The notes under the pieces are model-generated. The model saw only the letters and a list, made by a program, of their open reading frames with translations, did not search any database and was not told the DNA's origin. Below, one piece after another: positions 54,977 to 63,291 of a stretch of DNA of 64,000 bases. Position numbers and translations under genes: made by a program. Each line of letters begins with the position of its first letter. Position 1 is the stretch's first letter. The stretch is from Candidatus Sumerlaeaceae bacterium. Its GTDB lineage: Bacteria > Sumerlaeota > Sumerlaeia > Sumerlaeales > Sumerlaeaceae. The DNA lies in contig JAIBAT010000135.1 of NCBI GenBank assembly GCA_019695055.1, positions 1 to 64,000 of the forward strand, in the 5' to 3' direction.

Positions 54977-56380
54977 CTACTTCTTCTCCGTTTTGACCGT
55001 TGCGTATCGCGCCACGCGCTCGCGCGCCTTGGCTTCGGTGTCCTTCAATTCCTGCGCAGGATCAGTCCCTTTGCTCAACACGCGATCCACCATCTGGCTG
55101 ATATCTTCGCGCACGCCTTCCCACACGGCCACCTTTGGCTCGGCCTTGCCCAGGTCATTGAACACGAAATTGCTCAGCGTGGCGTAGCGGGGATTCTTGT
55201 CCATGTACTCCTTCATGCGCGGATCACTGAGGATCGAGTAGCGAATGGGCATGTACCCCGTCTGCGTTGCAAACCGCACTGAACTGTCCTTGCTTGTCAG
55301 GAACTTCACGAATTTCCAGGCAGCCTTGCGCTCGGCTTCCGAGTGGCTTTTGAAGATGGCGATGTTCGTTCCCTGCATCACATAGCGGGGCGGCTTGGCA
55401 GGGTCACCGGGGATACCGGCCACTGTCCACTTGAACTTGCCGCCGACAGCCTTGTCGTTAAACGGAAAGCTGGCGCTGCTGTAAATGAACAGCGCAATCT
55501 GCTGGTTGCCGAAAGGCGTGCTCATGTAGTCGGTGCTGACGTAAAGGTACTTCTCGGGATACTGCAGGTCATGCAATAGTGAAAGGGCTTTGAGCGCCTC
55601 GGGATTGTTCAGGGTAACGTTGCCTTTGTCGTCCATGTATTCGCCACCGCAGGCAAAATAGAGCGAGGTGAACGCTTCGCTGGCCGGGATCAGGCCCATG
55701 CCAAAGGTCTTCGTGCGGTTCTCCTCACGGACAGTCATCTTCTTGATGGCATCTTTCAGTTCGTCGAGGGTCTTGGGAGCCGTCGTCAGGCCAGCCTTGG
55801 CCAACATGTCCTCGTTAAGATACATGGTGTACATGCTCTTGTTGAACGGCAGGGTGTACATCTTGCCCTCAAACGTGTTGGCCTCACGGTATACCTTCAC
55901 GAAGTCATTGATGTCATCCTGGGAAAGCCCATCCGGTCCGGAAAAGTAATTCTCGACTGCATCAAGGTACCCCTTGGAGACGTAGTCACTGGTCCAGTTC
56001 TCATAAACGAGGGAAATGGCTGGGTTGTTTGGCGGAGTGGCTGCAAGTGCGCCACTCAGCTTCTGGGACAACTGCTGCGGGTTCCCCTGGAAAATTGACC
56101 GGACGGTTATGCCGGGGTTTTCCTTCTCAAAATCCGCGATTATCTGCTTAATGACCGCCTCATGGGCCTGGTTGAGGTAATGCCAGAACTCAAGAGCCAC
56201 CGGCGCCGAAGCTGAGGCACCAGCGCCCGCCGCAGGCCCCGTCTCCACTTTCGGGGCATCCCCGCCCTTGGATTCGACCGCCTGTTTCTGTTCCCCGCAC
56301 CCACCGAATAGCCCCGCAAACGCGACCGCGGCCGCGCAAGTAAACAGTTTCGCGAAACTCCGAATTGAAGCACCCCGCAT
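54977..56380 (-). CDS. Extracellular solute-binding lipoprotein, sugar type (UgpB/MalE-like)
   Basis: 467 residues. A lipoprotein signal (about 1-28) ends FGGC followed by GEQKQAVESKGG, a flexible linker. The binding domain starts ALEFWHYLNQAHEAVIKQIIADFEKENPGITV and has LYFACGGEYMD and TNIAIFKSHSEAERKAAWKFVKFLTS, the pattern of family 1 sugar-binding proteins. It should bind a sugar or glycerol phosphate for an ABC importer. ATG 56380 has GGGAG 8 bases upstream. No permease or ATPase partner is adjacent. Confidence 0.92.
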   Translation of the reverse strand: MRGASIRSFAKLFTCAAAVAFAGLFGGCGEQKQAVESKGGDAPKVETGPAAGAGASASAPVALEFWHYLNQAHEAVIKQIIADFEKENPGITVRSIFQGNPQQLSQKLSGALAATPPNNPAISLVYENWTSDYVSKGYLDAVENYFSGPDGLSQDDINDFVKVYREANTFEGKMYTLPFNKSMYTMYLNEDMLAKAGLTTAPKTLDELKDAIKKMTVREENRTKTFGMGLIPASEAFTSLYFACGGEYMDDKGNVTLNNPEALKALSLLHDLQYPEKYLYVSTDYMSTPFGNQQIALFIYSSASFPFNDKAVGGKFKWTVAGIPGDPAKPPRYVMQGTNIAIFKSHSEAERKAAWKFVKFLTSKDSSVRFATQTGYMPIRYSILSDPRMKEYMDKNPRYATLSNFVFNDLGKAEPKVAVWEGVREDISQMVDRVLSKGTDPAQELKDTEAKARERVARYATVKTEKK

Positions 56381-56459
56381 GAGACAATCTCCCATTTCGT
56401 GATTAGTAATCCGGCAGTGGGTGGGCGGCAAAACCAAATGTAAAGGACTGTCCGACTGC

Positions 56460-56840
56460 CTAAGGCAGGGTTATGCGTTCCTCGTAGCGTCGTGCGTCGC
56501 GCTCCAACGGATGGTTATAGTAGCCCCGGACAGCCAACAGCAGGAAGTACACGGGGAGAAACAGCGGACCTAGGATGTGATATTGCCACACATGGCGATA
56601 CTCATGGGCGCGGATCGCAGCGTTCGGTTTGGCGGCATAAATGACGCAGTCACCGAGCGTAAACGCACGGATCCGCAAGCCCTCGCAAATGGCTCTAACG
56701 ATACCTCGCCTGCAATGGAAGTTCAACGCACCGTGGGAAATCTCGGGAGAACCGAGGCCTATCAGGCCGATGATGACCCCAAGCAACGTGTTTGGCAGGG
56801 TCCAGAGCATTCCGAAACCCACAAGAAACCGGCGGCCCAT
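56460..56840 (-). CDS. Small membrane protein with HEXXH zinc-peptidase-like motif
   Basis: 126 residues. An N-terminal helix (FLVGFGMLWTLPNTLLGVIIGLIGLG) is followed by a short soluble part and then AAIRAHEYRHVWQYHILGPLFLPVYFLLLAVRG. HEYRH fits HExxH and is set at a helix edge, and the later ERDARRYEE contains a possible third ligand Glu, as in gluzincins. I do not know a named family, though DUF4157-like proteins share the general look. ATG 56840 lies 8 bases after the MFS stop, so it is probably cotranscribed. An upstream extension to 56933 overlaps that gene. Confidence 0.65.
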   Translation of the reverse strand: MGRRFLVGFGMLWTLPNTLLGVIIGLIGLGSPEISHGALNFHCRRGIVRAICEGLRIRAFTLGDCVIYAAKPNAAIRAHEYRHVWQYHILGPLFLPVYFLLLAVRGYYNHPLERDARRYEERITLP

Positions 56841-56847
56841 TGAGAGA

Positions 56848-58131
56848 TTACGGCGCCTCGTCAGAATCTTCGTGGTGGGCCGTGTCGAGGCGACCAAATT
56901 TGCGTAGGGGCGGGAAGGCCCAGGCGCAGACACCCACTACCACGAGTGTGCAGATTCCCCCCACGACTGCCGCGGGGACTGTGCCAAACCACTTGGCCGT
57001 CAAGCCCGACTCGAACTGACCGAGTTCATTTGACGCCCCGATGAAGACCAGGTTCACAGCGCTGACCCGGCCTCGCATGGCAGGCGGGGTCTTGAGTTGC
57101 ACGAGCGTATGGCGAACGACCACGCTGACCATGTCAAAAGCCCCGAGCAGGACGAGACACGCGAGGGAGAGAAAGAAGTTTTTGGAGAGAGCAAACACGA
57201 TGGTGAAAAGCCCGAAACCGGCCACGCACCAAAACATGGTGGCTCCGGCCTTTCTGAACGGGGGCAGATGGGTGAGGGTGATGGCCATGAAAGCCGCTCC
57301 CAATGCCGGTGCGGCCCTGAGGGCACCAAAGCCCCGCTCACCAACTTGCAGGACCTCCTTGGCAAAAATGGGCAACAGGGCCTCAACTCCCCCGAAAAGA
57401 ACTGCAAACAAATCCAACGAGATTGCGCCGAAGAGCACCGGATTCCTGCGCACATACTTGAGCCCGGCAATCAAGGTCTCCCAAGTTGCGGCTGCAGTTT
57501 CCATTCGCCCCGTACGGGTCTTGATGGCCAGGAGTAGAAGCAGTCCAAGGCCCGTAAGAATCGCGTCTGCCGCGTAGACCGAAGCCGGTCCGTGCCCATA
57601 ATGGAGAATCACCCCTCCAAGGCTGGGACCCGCGATTCTCGCGAGCTGCCACATCGAGGAATTCCAGGTTACGGCATTGTGGAAATGATGCTGGGGAACG
57701 AGTTGCGGCATCAGTGCCTGGCTTGCAGGCCCCACGAAGGCATGCGCGGTCCCGATAAAGAACAGAAGGAAGTAAATCGGCCAAAGATTGGACAGTCCGC
57801 GATTCGTCAGGAACAGCAGTGTCAATGAACTGAGGGCAAGTGCCGAGAAGCAGACTATCATCACCTTCCGGCGATCGAATCGGTCCGCCGCGTGTCCGGT
57901 GGCGAGGGAAAACAGGAACGCGGGCATGAACAATACGAGCCCGATGAATCCAAGGTCCATGGGTTTCTTCGTGAAGTCATAGACCTGCCAGCTGACCGCC
58001 ACGAACTGCATTTGCCCGCCGATTGTGAACAGGAACTTCGCTGCCTGGAAGAAGGTAAAGTCGCGATGCTGAAAAGCCGCCCTTGGGTGGATGCGTTGCG
58101 GCGGGTCTGTCGTATCCTCGGGCGCGCTCAG
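56848..58131 (-). CDS. MFS exporter (EntS-like, MFS_3), probable CTG start
   Basis: 427 residues from CTG 58131, with twelve membrane helices of the MFS_3 type. The frame upstream of the first ATG (58011) reads FQHRDFTFFQAAKFLFTIGG, then MQFVAVSWQVYDFT, which is the family's first helix, so ATG 58011 would delete helix 1. No ATG, GTG or TTG occurs between there and the in-frame stop at 58138. CTG overlaps the stop of the MoxR gene in CTGA, and GAGG lies about 10 bases before it. The loop HAADRFDRRKVM is a classic MFS motif A. It should export a small molecule or siderophore-like compound. Confidence 0.82.
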   Translation of the reverse strand: MSAPEDTTDPPQRIHPRAAFQHRDFTFFQAAKFLFTIGGQMQFVAVSWQVYDFTKKPMDLGFIGLVLFMPAFLFSLATGHAADRFDRRKVMIVCFSALALSSLTLLFLTNRGLSNLWPIYFLLFFIGTAHAFVGPASQALMPQLVPQHHFHNAVTWNSSMWQLARIAGPSLGGVILHYGHGPASVYAADAILTGLGLLLLLAIKTRTGRMETAAATWETLIAGLKYVRRNPVLFGAISLDLFAVLFGGVEALLPIFAKEVLQVGERGFGALRAAPALGAAFMAITLTHLPPFRKAGATMFWCVAGFGLFTIVFALSKNFFLSLACLVLLGAFDMVSVVVRHTLVQLKTPPAMRGRVSAVNLVFIGASNELGQFESGLTAKWFGTVPAAVVGGICTLVVVGVCAWAFPPLRKFGRLDTAHHEDSDEAP

Positions 58132-59612
58132 CGTCCGTCATCCTCGTCGAGCTGGTCCATCATGTGACTGACGGTGTCGGTGTAGACCACCTTCTTGCCA
58201 ACCTGCATCTTTGTGATGAGGAAATTCTGGTGCAGCCCCTCCACAATGAACTCCATGGCAGCGGCAAGGTCGTTCGGCTCATTCACGTGCATCTCGCGCT
58301 GGGTGATGGCCTCAAGGCCATCCACAGCCCTCAGAGCTGCAACGTACTCGCTGTGCGGCATTTCGTCGCTGATGTCGAGCGTGTGGCCGGTCTCAAACCA
58401 GTTCACGATGGGCTGGAACTTGGGAAACGCGAATTTTTGTTCGCGGCCGGGCTTGTAATTGGGAATGTAACGCCGATTGAACGCATCCTTGATGGCTTGC
58501 CCGATGAGGTACTGGGCCACATTTGAGATTCCCTCCTGCTCCCCCTTGTAAACCAACTCGACTTTGCCCGTTACGGCGGAAATCGATCCAAAAAGATCAA
58601 CGATTCGGGCACTCACCGTCTTGTCCCCGTTAATCAAGGCACGGCGTTCGGCCGTGGAGATGACGGTTTCCAGGAACGTGATGGGCATGCGCGCACTGAC
58701 GCCGGAATTGCGATCGACATACTCGCTCTTGCGCGCCTCAAAAGCCGTGCGCTCGATCAATTCGCGAAAAAAGTCGGGCACATGCACCGGCTCCCCGGCA
58801 CCGCTCCTGTCCGTCCAGGCCTCCTGCCGGGTAATGCTTATGGCATCGTCAATTGTTTCGGGATAGTGGGTGATAATCTGCGCGTCGATTCGATCCTTGA
58901 GCGGCGTAATGATATTCCCACGATTCGTATAATCCTCCGGATTGGCCGTATAAACAATGCACAGGTCCAGAGGGATGCGGATCGGAAATCCCCGGATCTG
59001 GATATCCTTTTCCTCCATGATGTTCAGCAATCCCACCTGGATGCGAGGCTGCAGGTCGGGCAGTTCATTGATGGCAAAAATTCCGCGGTTCGACCGGGGA
59101 ATAATCCCGTAGTGAATGACTTCCTCGTCGGAGAAATCGAGTTTCTTGCTCATTGCCTTGATGGGATCCACATCGCCAATGAGGTCGGCCACGGTCACGT
59201 CCGGCGTTGCCAGCTTCTCATGGTATCGCCGATCCCGTGGAATCCACTCGATCGGGGTGGCGTCACCCAACTCCATGATCAGGGTACGCGCCATCTTGCT
59301 GATGGGATGAAACGGATTGTCGTTGATGGGCGACCCCGCCACCACGGGAATCTCATCATCCAAAAGATTCACCAGCGCCCGGACGATACGGGTCTTTGCC
59401 TGGCCGCGAAGGCCCAGCAGCAGGAAGTCGTGTTGCGCGAGAATGGCGTTCTGAATCTGGGGAACCACGGTTTCATCGTAACCGATGATGCCGGGGAACG
59501 GAAACTCGCCCGCGCGCAGTTTCGCAATCAGATTGCGCCGCATCTCCTCTTTGACGCTGATGACGTGGTAACCGGATTCCTTAAGTTCGCCGAGGGTGCA
59601 GGGACGCTCCAT
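58128..59612 (-). CDS. MoxR/ChlI-type AAA ATPase
   Basis: 494 residues. The P-loop is LLLGLRGQAKTRIVRAL, with AKT as in MoxR-like proteins; the Walker B region is RGIFAINELPDLQPRIQ; the insert and sensor 1 motif is LCIVYTANPEDYTNRGNII, followed by PLKDRIDAQI. This is the magnesium-chelatase ChlI/BchI and MoxR branch. Members often work with a VWA-domain partner as chaperones or chelatases; none is adjacent, and the next gene is the MFS exporter. ATG 59612 has GGAG 5 bases upstream and I prefer it to the earlier ATG 59627 and 59645. Confidence 0.88.
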   Translation of the reverse strand: MERPCTLGELKESGYHVISVKEEMRRNLIAKLRAGEFPFPGIIGYDETVVPQIQNAILAQHDFLLLGLRGQAKTRIVRALVNLLDDEIPVVAGSPINDNPFHPISKMARTLIMELGDATPIEWIPRDRRYHEKLATPDVTVADLIGDVDPIKAMSKKLDFSDEEVIHYGIIPRSNRGIFAINELPDLQPRIQVGLLNIMEEKDIQIRGFPIRIPLDLCIVYTANPEDYTNRGNIITPLKDRIDAQIITHYPETIDDAISITRQEAWTDRSGAGEPVHVPDFFRELIERTAFEARKSEYVDRNSGVSARMPITFLETVISTAERRALINGDKTVSARIVDLFGSISAVTGKVELVYKGEQEGISNVAQYLIGQAIKDAFNRRYIPNYKPGREQKFAFPKFQPIVNWFETGHTLDISDEMPHSEYVAALRAVDGLEAITQREMHVNEPNDLAAAMEFIVEGLHQNFLITKMQVGKKVVYTDTVSHMMDQLDEDDGR

Positions 59613-59740
59613 TAAAACTCCAGACATGGGTTTAAGCAGGGCCATTTCGGCTCGAAAACACCGAAATGGGATGCCCTCTCAGATACCCAACCCGCACAGC
59701 GGGAATTCAAGGGGACGTGCACACCGCCAAAGCCGCGTGG

Positions 59741-60814
59741 CTAAAGCGGAAAATCCTCACCTTCGGGGCCGATTTTGATTTCGCCCGCGATCCCGGGATA
59801 GACCACGTAAAGCCGCGGCGTGGCGGACTTCTCCACATAGGCGCTGATTGGGGCGGACGTCTTTCCCGCGGTTACGTCTCGCAGCACATGGTAGGATCGA
59901 ACCTCAGCCCCGACTTTGCGACGGTCTTCGCCAATGTATCTGAGCGTGCGAACAAAGCTTCTCTTTACGATGAACGCCCGATGCGTTGAGGACAGGGTGT
60001 ACTCCACATTCCCCGAAGGATCCTTGAGTGTGGAGAGGGTCAGCGCGCCGGACCCGATTCCAAGACCATTCCAGCTCACGCGTGACTGTTGGGACATCTC
60101 CAGTTCCGGACCGGTCTGGCTGACGGCCTTGAAGCCCTTCTTTGAAGAGTCCTCAAGATTTTCCGAAACACCAGCCCCCTTCAAGCCAAGGCGGTCCGCC
60201 ACCAGCTCTTCATCCGACATAATATTGGACTGCTCATTGAGCTTCTGCAGGATCCGGGAGGAAATTTCGCGGAGCGTTTCCTTGATCCCGATTCCCTCCG
60301 TGGCCACGGCCTCAAAGACCGGGAATCGGCTGGCGGGGTTGAGAAACTTGTTCAGTTCCTCCAACGGCAGCGCCGTGGGCAGGTCGCGCTTGTTGTACTG
60401 CATGACCAGCGGCGTCGTGTCGAAATCCAGCCCGTACTCGCGCAGATTGTCCATCAGGTTGTTGAAACTCTCGATATTGTCCTTGAGGCGGCTTTCCTGG
60501 GAGTCCGCCACAAAGACAATTCCGTCCACGCCGCGAAGGACCAGCTTGCGCGTGGCATTATAATAGACCTGGCCGGGCACCGTGTAGAGTTGAAACTTGG
60601 TCTTGTAGCCCTTTACCTCACCCATGTCGAGAGGCAGGTAATCAAAGAACAGGGTCTGGTCCTGCTCCGTGGCCAGCGACACCAGTTGCCCACGGTGCTT
60701 GTCGGGCACGGCGCCGTGAACCAGCTGCAGGTTGGTGGTCTTGCCGCCAAAGCCTGGCCCATAGAATACGATTTTGCAGATGAGTTCCTTGAACGACTGG
60801 TTAATGCTGGGCAT
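59741..60814 (-). CDS. MglA-like Ras-family GTPase with C-terminal extension
   Basis: 357 residues. Residues 1-195 form the MglA-type GTPase: VFYGPGFGGKTTNLQLVH (P-loop GPGFGGKT), SLATEQDQTLFFDYLPLD, LYTVPGQVYYNATRKLVLRGVDG (switch II) and MQYNKRDLP. A linker rich in Ser and Glu leads to an extra domain (about 235-357) of beta character with no recognised family. MglA sets polarity and drives gliding or pili in Myxococcus; its GAP, MglB, is not visible here. The pilin at 7146 suits a motility role. The start is ATG 60814. The extension is unusual, as MglA is about 195 residues. Confidence 0.88.
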   Translation of the reverse strand: MPSINQSFKELICKIVFYGPGFGGKTTNLQLVHGAVPDKHRGQLVSLATEQDQTLFFDYLPLDMGEVKGYKTKFQLYTVPGQVYYNATRKLVLRGVDGIVFVADSQESRLKDNIESFNNLMDNLREYGLDFDTTPLVMQYNKRDLPTALPLEELNKFLNPASRFPVFEAVATEGIGIKETLREISSRILQKLNEQSNIMSDEELVADRLGLKGAGVSENLEDSSKKGFKAVSQTGPELEMSQQSRVSWNGLGIGSGALTLSTLKDPSGNVEYTLSSTHRAFIVKRSFVRTLRYIGEDRRKVGAEVRSYHVLRDVTAGKTSAPISAYVEKSATPRLYVVYPGIAGEIKIGPEGEDFPL

Positions 60815-60954
60815 CTTCCGCTTAAGCCACTTCCCTGTATTGACTGGATGAGACGGTGCAATTGTAAAAACCCCAATACCACGCCAATTGCCCAGAATTT
60901 ATGCAACTACTTTGTCAGGCTTTCGGTGTAGTCAGTTTGCAATAGATCGAGACC

Positions 60955-62613
60955 ATGCCACCATCAACTAATAGCAACCTAATCTCGAGTCCACTTTCGG
61001 ACTTTGGATTCACCCGGGACCTTATCTCCGGAAAGGATTCAGCGACCGCATTCCTTCCGGATTTTGGAGCGGATTGGGACAAGCTTGTGGCCCGGCGAAA
61101 GCACGGCCAATTCGCCCCGTGGCAACCGCACGAAATTGCCGAACTAACGGACTTCAATGTCGAAGTCGGCAATGACGGTGGCGCTGACCTTGCCCGCCGA
61201 CTCGCCGACCCCGATTGCCTTGCCGTCGTGACAGGGCAACAGCCCAACCTGTTTGCATCTCCGATGTACAATATTTTCAAGGCCATTTCCGCCGTGGCCC
61301 TTGCAAAACAGATTGCGGCGGAATCGGGCCGTACCGTCGTTCCAATCTTCTGGGTGGCCTCAGACGACCATGACTTCGCCGAACTCAGGGACTGTTTCCT
61401 TCCTGCCGGAGACGGCAGCCTCGAGAATCTCGGCGATTTGGTTTCCCGCGGCGACAGGAATCAGCCTGGAAGCCCCGCCTACACATGGGATGTGACCGGG
61501 GCAGCGCCCCGATTGGTCGCGGCGCTCATCCGATTGATTCCAGACGGACCCGAAAAGGCCCGCAATATGACCACTCTCGCCGCCGCGCTGGCGCCTGATG
61601 CATCGTTCGAAACGCTTTTCTGCAGGCTCATGGCCATTTGGATGCGCAAGCAACCCATGATCCTCGTCGCGCCCCGCCTCCGGGCGATGCGCCGTCGGCA
61701 GGTTGCAATCCTGAAGCGCGACCTTGAACTCGGAGACCGTCCCGCGCGATTTCTCGCCGAATCAGGCCGGCGCATGGAAGCCGCCGGCTACGAGGCACTC
61801 CTTCAGCGCGACCCGGCACTTGCAAATTTCTTTACCCTCATCGACGGTCAGCGCTGTCGCCTGAAACGCGAAGGAGGCAATTTCGTCGCGGAGCAGGTCG
61901 CCACCCGTGAACCGCTCGGGAAATTTTCCCAGGCCGATCTCGCCAAGGCACTTGAAGATTGCCCGGCGAACTTCTCCCCAAACGTGGTCACCCGCCCCAT
62001 GGTCCAGGACTCAGCTCTGCCGACAGTGGCCTATGTCGGCGGGCCGGGAGAGGTGGCCTATCTGGCCCAACTGCGATCCGTTTACCCGGAATTCGGCGTT
62101 GCACCCTCTGCAGTCCGTCCGCGCGTGTTCGCTACCGTCGTCGACCGCACCACTGCGGCCTTCTTTCGGGAGGAAAAGATCTCCCCCACCGATGCCACCA
62201 ACACCGAAACCATCCGCGAGCACCTGGCCGGCCTCGACTCGGTCATGGCGCCTATGCTTTCCGGGATCGCCTCCCTTGAAAGCCAGCTCAAGGCGGCGCG
62301 TCGAGCGCTGGAACATACGGACGCTGCCGCAAATCCCCACGTCGAGGTTGCACTTCAGAAGACCTTTCGCACCATGGACGACGCCCTCGCCAAATTCCGC
62401 GCACGCCTCCTGCGTCAGGGGCCCGCAGCCAACAACCTGAAGTGGCAGGCCCTAACCCGCGCATCGGCGATTCTTTCCCCCCGCGGCTTGCCTCAGGAGC
62501 GAATCCTGAGTCCGGTGGCCTTTGCCGGGGAAATTCCAATGGAGGGATTGGGCGAGCACATTGCCGGAAAGATTGCCCCTGAGACTCTGGATCCCCAAGT
62601 TCTGGAGATCTAA
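60955..62613 (+). CDS. bshC: Bacillithiol biosynthesis cysteine-adding enzyme BshC
   Basis: 552 residues. The family start is PLSDFGFTRDLISGKDSA and the central nucleotide-binding-like core has VVTGQQPNLFASPMYNIFKAISA, then VPIFWVASDDHDFAELRD, a variant of the BshC (S/A)EDHDF motif. A helical coiled-coil segment follows, and PRGLPQERILSPVAF is the C-terminal family mark. BshC adds cysteine to glucosaminyl malate, the last step of bacillithiol synthesis, in the cytoplasm. The divergent neighbour is the MglA-like GTPase. The bacilliredoxin at 16625 supports a functional pathway; bshA and bshB are outside the window. Confidence 0.95.
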   Translation: MPPSTNSNLISSPLSDFGFTRDLISGKDSATAFLPDFGADWDKLVARRKHGQFAPWQPHEIAELTDFNVEVGNDGGADLARRLADPDCLAVVTGQQPNLFASPMYNIFKAISAVALAKQIAAESGRTVVPIFWVASDDHDFAELRDCFLPAGDGSLENLGDLVSRGDRNQPGSPAYTWDVTGAAPRLVAALIRLIPDGPEKARNMTTLAAALAPDASFETLFCRLMAIWMRKQPMILVAPRLRAMRRRQVAILKRDLELGDRPARFLAESGRRMEAAGYEALLQRDPALANFFTLIDGQRCRLKREGGNFVAEQVATREPLGKFSQADLAKALEDCPANFSPNVVTRPMVQDSALPTVAYVGGPGEVAYLAQLRSVYPEFGVAPSAVRPRVFATVVDRTTAAFFREEKISPTDATNTETIREHLAGLDSVMAPMLSGIASLESQLKAARRALEHTDAAANPHVEVALQKTFRTMDDALAKFRARLLRQGPAANNLKWQALTRASAILSPRGLPQERILSPVAFAGEIPMEGLGEHIAGKIAPETLDPQVLEI

Positions 62614-62930
62614 TCGGCTCCCTTCAACATCACAATCCCAAGGACTATCAAAGCCACCGCGGCCACCTTAACCATGTTGGCGCTTTCTCTGAAAATGATC
62701 AGGCCCAGGACAAATGCCAGTACGGCCTCAAGGCCGAGAACAAATACGTAGGCCGTACCAAGGCCGGTCTTTCGCATGGCGATGGTCTGGAGCGCCGCAC
62801 CGGCACAGAAGGTAACGAAGACCAAGATGCTTGGCCACAAACGAGTTAGACCATCCGATGTCTTCATGAAGACCCCACCGCTAACGTAACAAATTGAGGC
62901 AAGGATCATAAGCAGAATGGGGAAATTCAT
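62610..62930 (-). CDS. Small multidrug-resistance (SMR/EmrE-like) family protein
   Basis: 106 residues with four membrane helices. The first ends SICYVSGGVFMKTSDG, the second TIAMRKTGLGTAYVFVLGLEAVLAF, the third is LGLIIFRESANMVK and the fourth is VAAVALIVLGIVML. This fits the SMR/EmrE fold, although the usual Glu14-type residue in helix 1 is not obvious, so drug export is uncertain and guanidinium- or lipid-related export is possible. The start is ATG 62930. Its stop overlaps that of bshC. Confidence 0.8.
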   Translation of the reverse strand: MNFPILLMILASICYVSGGVFMKTSDGLTRLWPSILVFVTFCAGAALQTIAMRKTGLGTAYVFVLGLEAVLAFVLGLIIFRESANMVKVAAVALIVLGIVMLKGAD

Positions 62931-63291
62931 CGTTCGGGTACCCGTTGGTGGCATTGAATGCCGATGTAGTCGGGATACATTGGGGGTGCAAGCAAACATA
63001 TTCGCAAAACAGCACGATTGTTGATTGCCTACTATCAATAATGCGTTGCCTATGTTTAAGGAACCCCAATTCTATTGTGTGGCGCAGGGGGCAATTTTTT
63101 TCGTCGCAAGGGCCCGAATAAATGCTTTGGCACCTGCTAATGCAGTAGGCCGTGTACCATCCGCAAGAGTGGGAAGCAAATTCGTCGTGCTTACCAGACC
63201 CAGTTATAAACCGGTTTAGCAAGCTATGTCTGCGCATTGCGGACATTTCCAATAACTCGTTTTACCAAGCGTCCAGGAGGATTTACGCCTA
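62931..63291. other. Intergenic region upstream of rpoB
   Basis: This 361-base stretch separates the SMR gene (minus) from rpoB (plus), and both promoters must lie here. No rplJ or rplL is present, unlike the usual order. A TATAAA at 63205-63210 is a possible -10 element but lacks a good -35. Open frames in the region show no family pattern. Confidence 0.5.

Noticed and set aside
58009-58011. ATG 58011 as the start of the MFS exporter
   Set aside because: It would remove the first membrane helix, which is plainly encoded upstream in the same frame.
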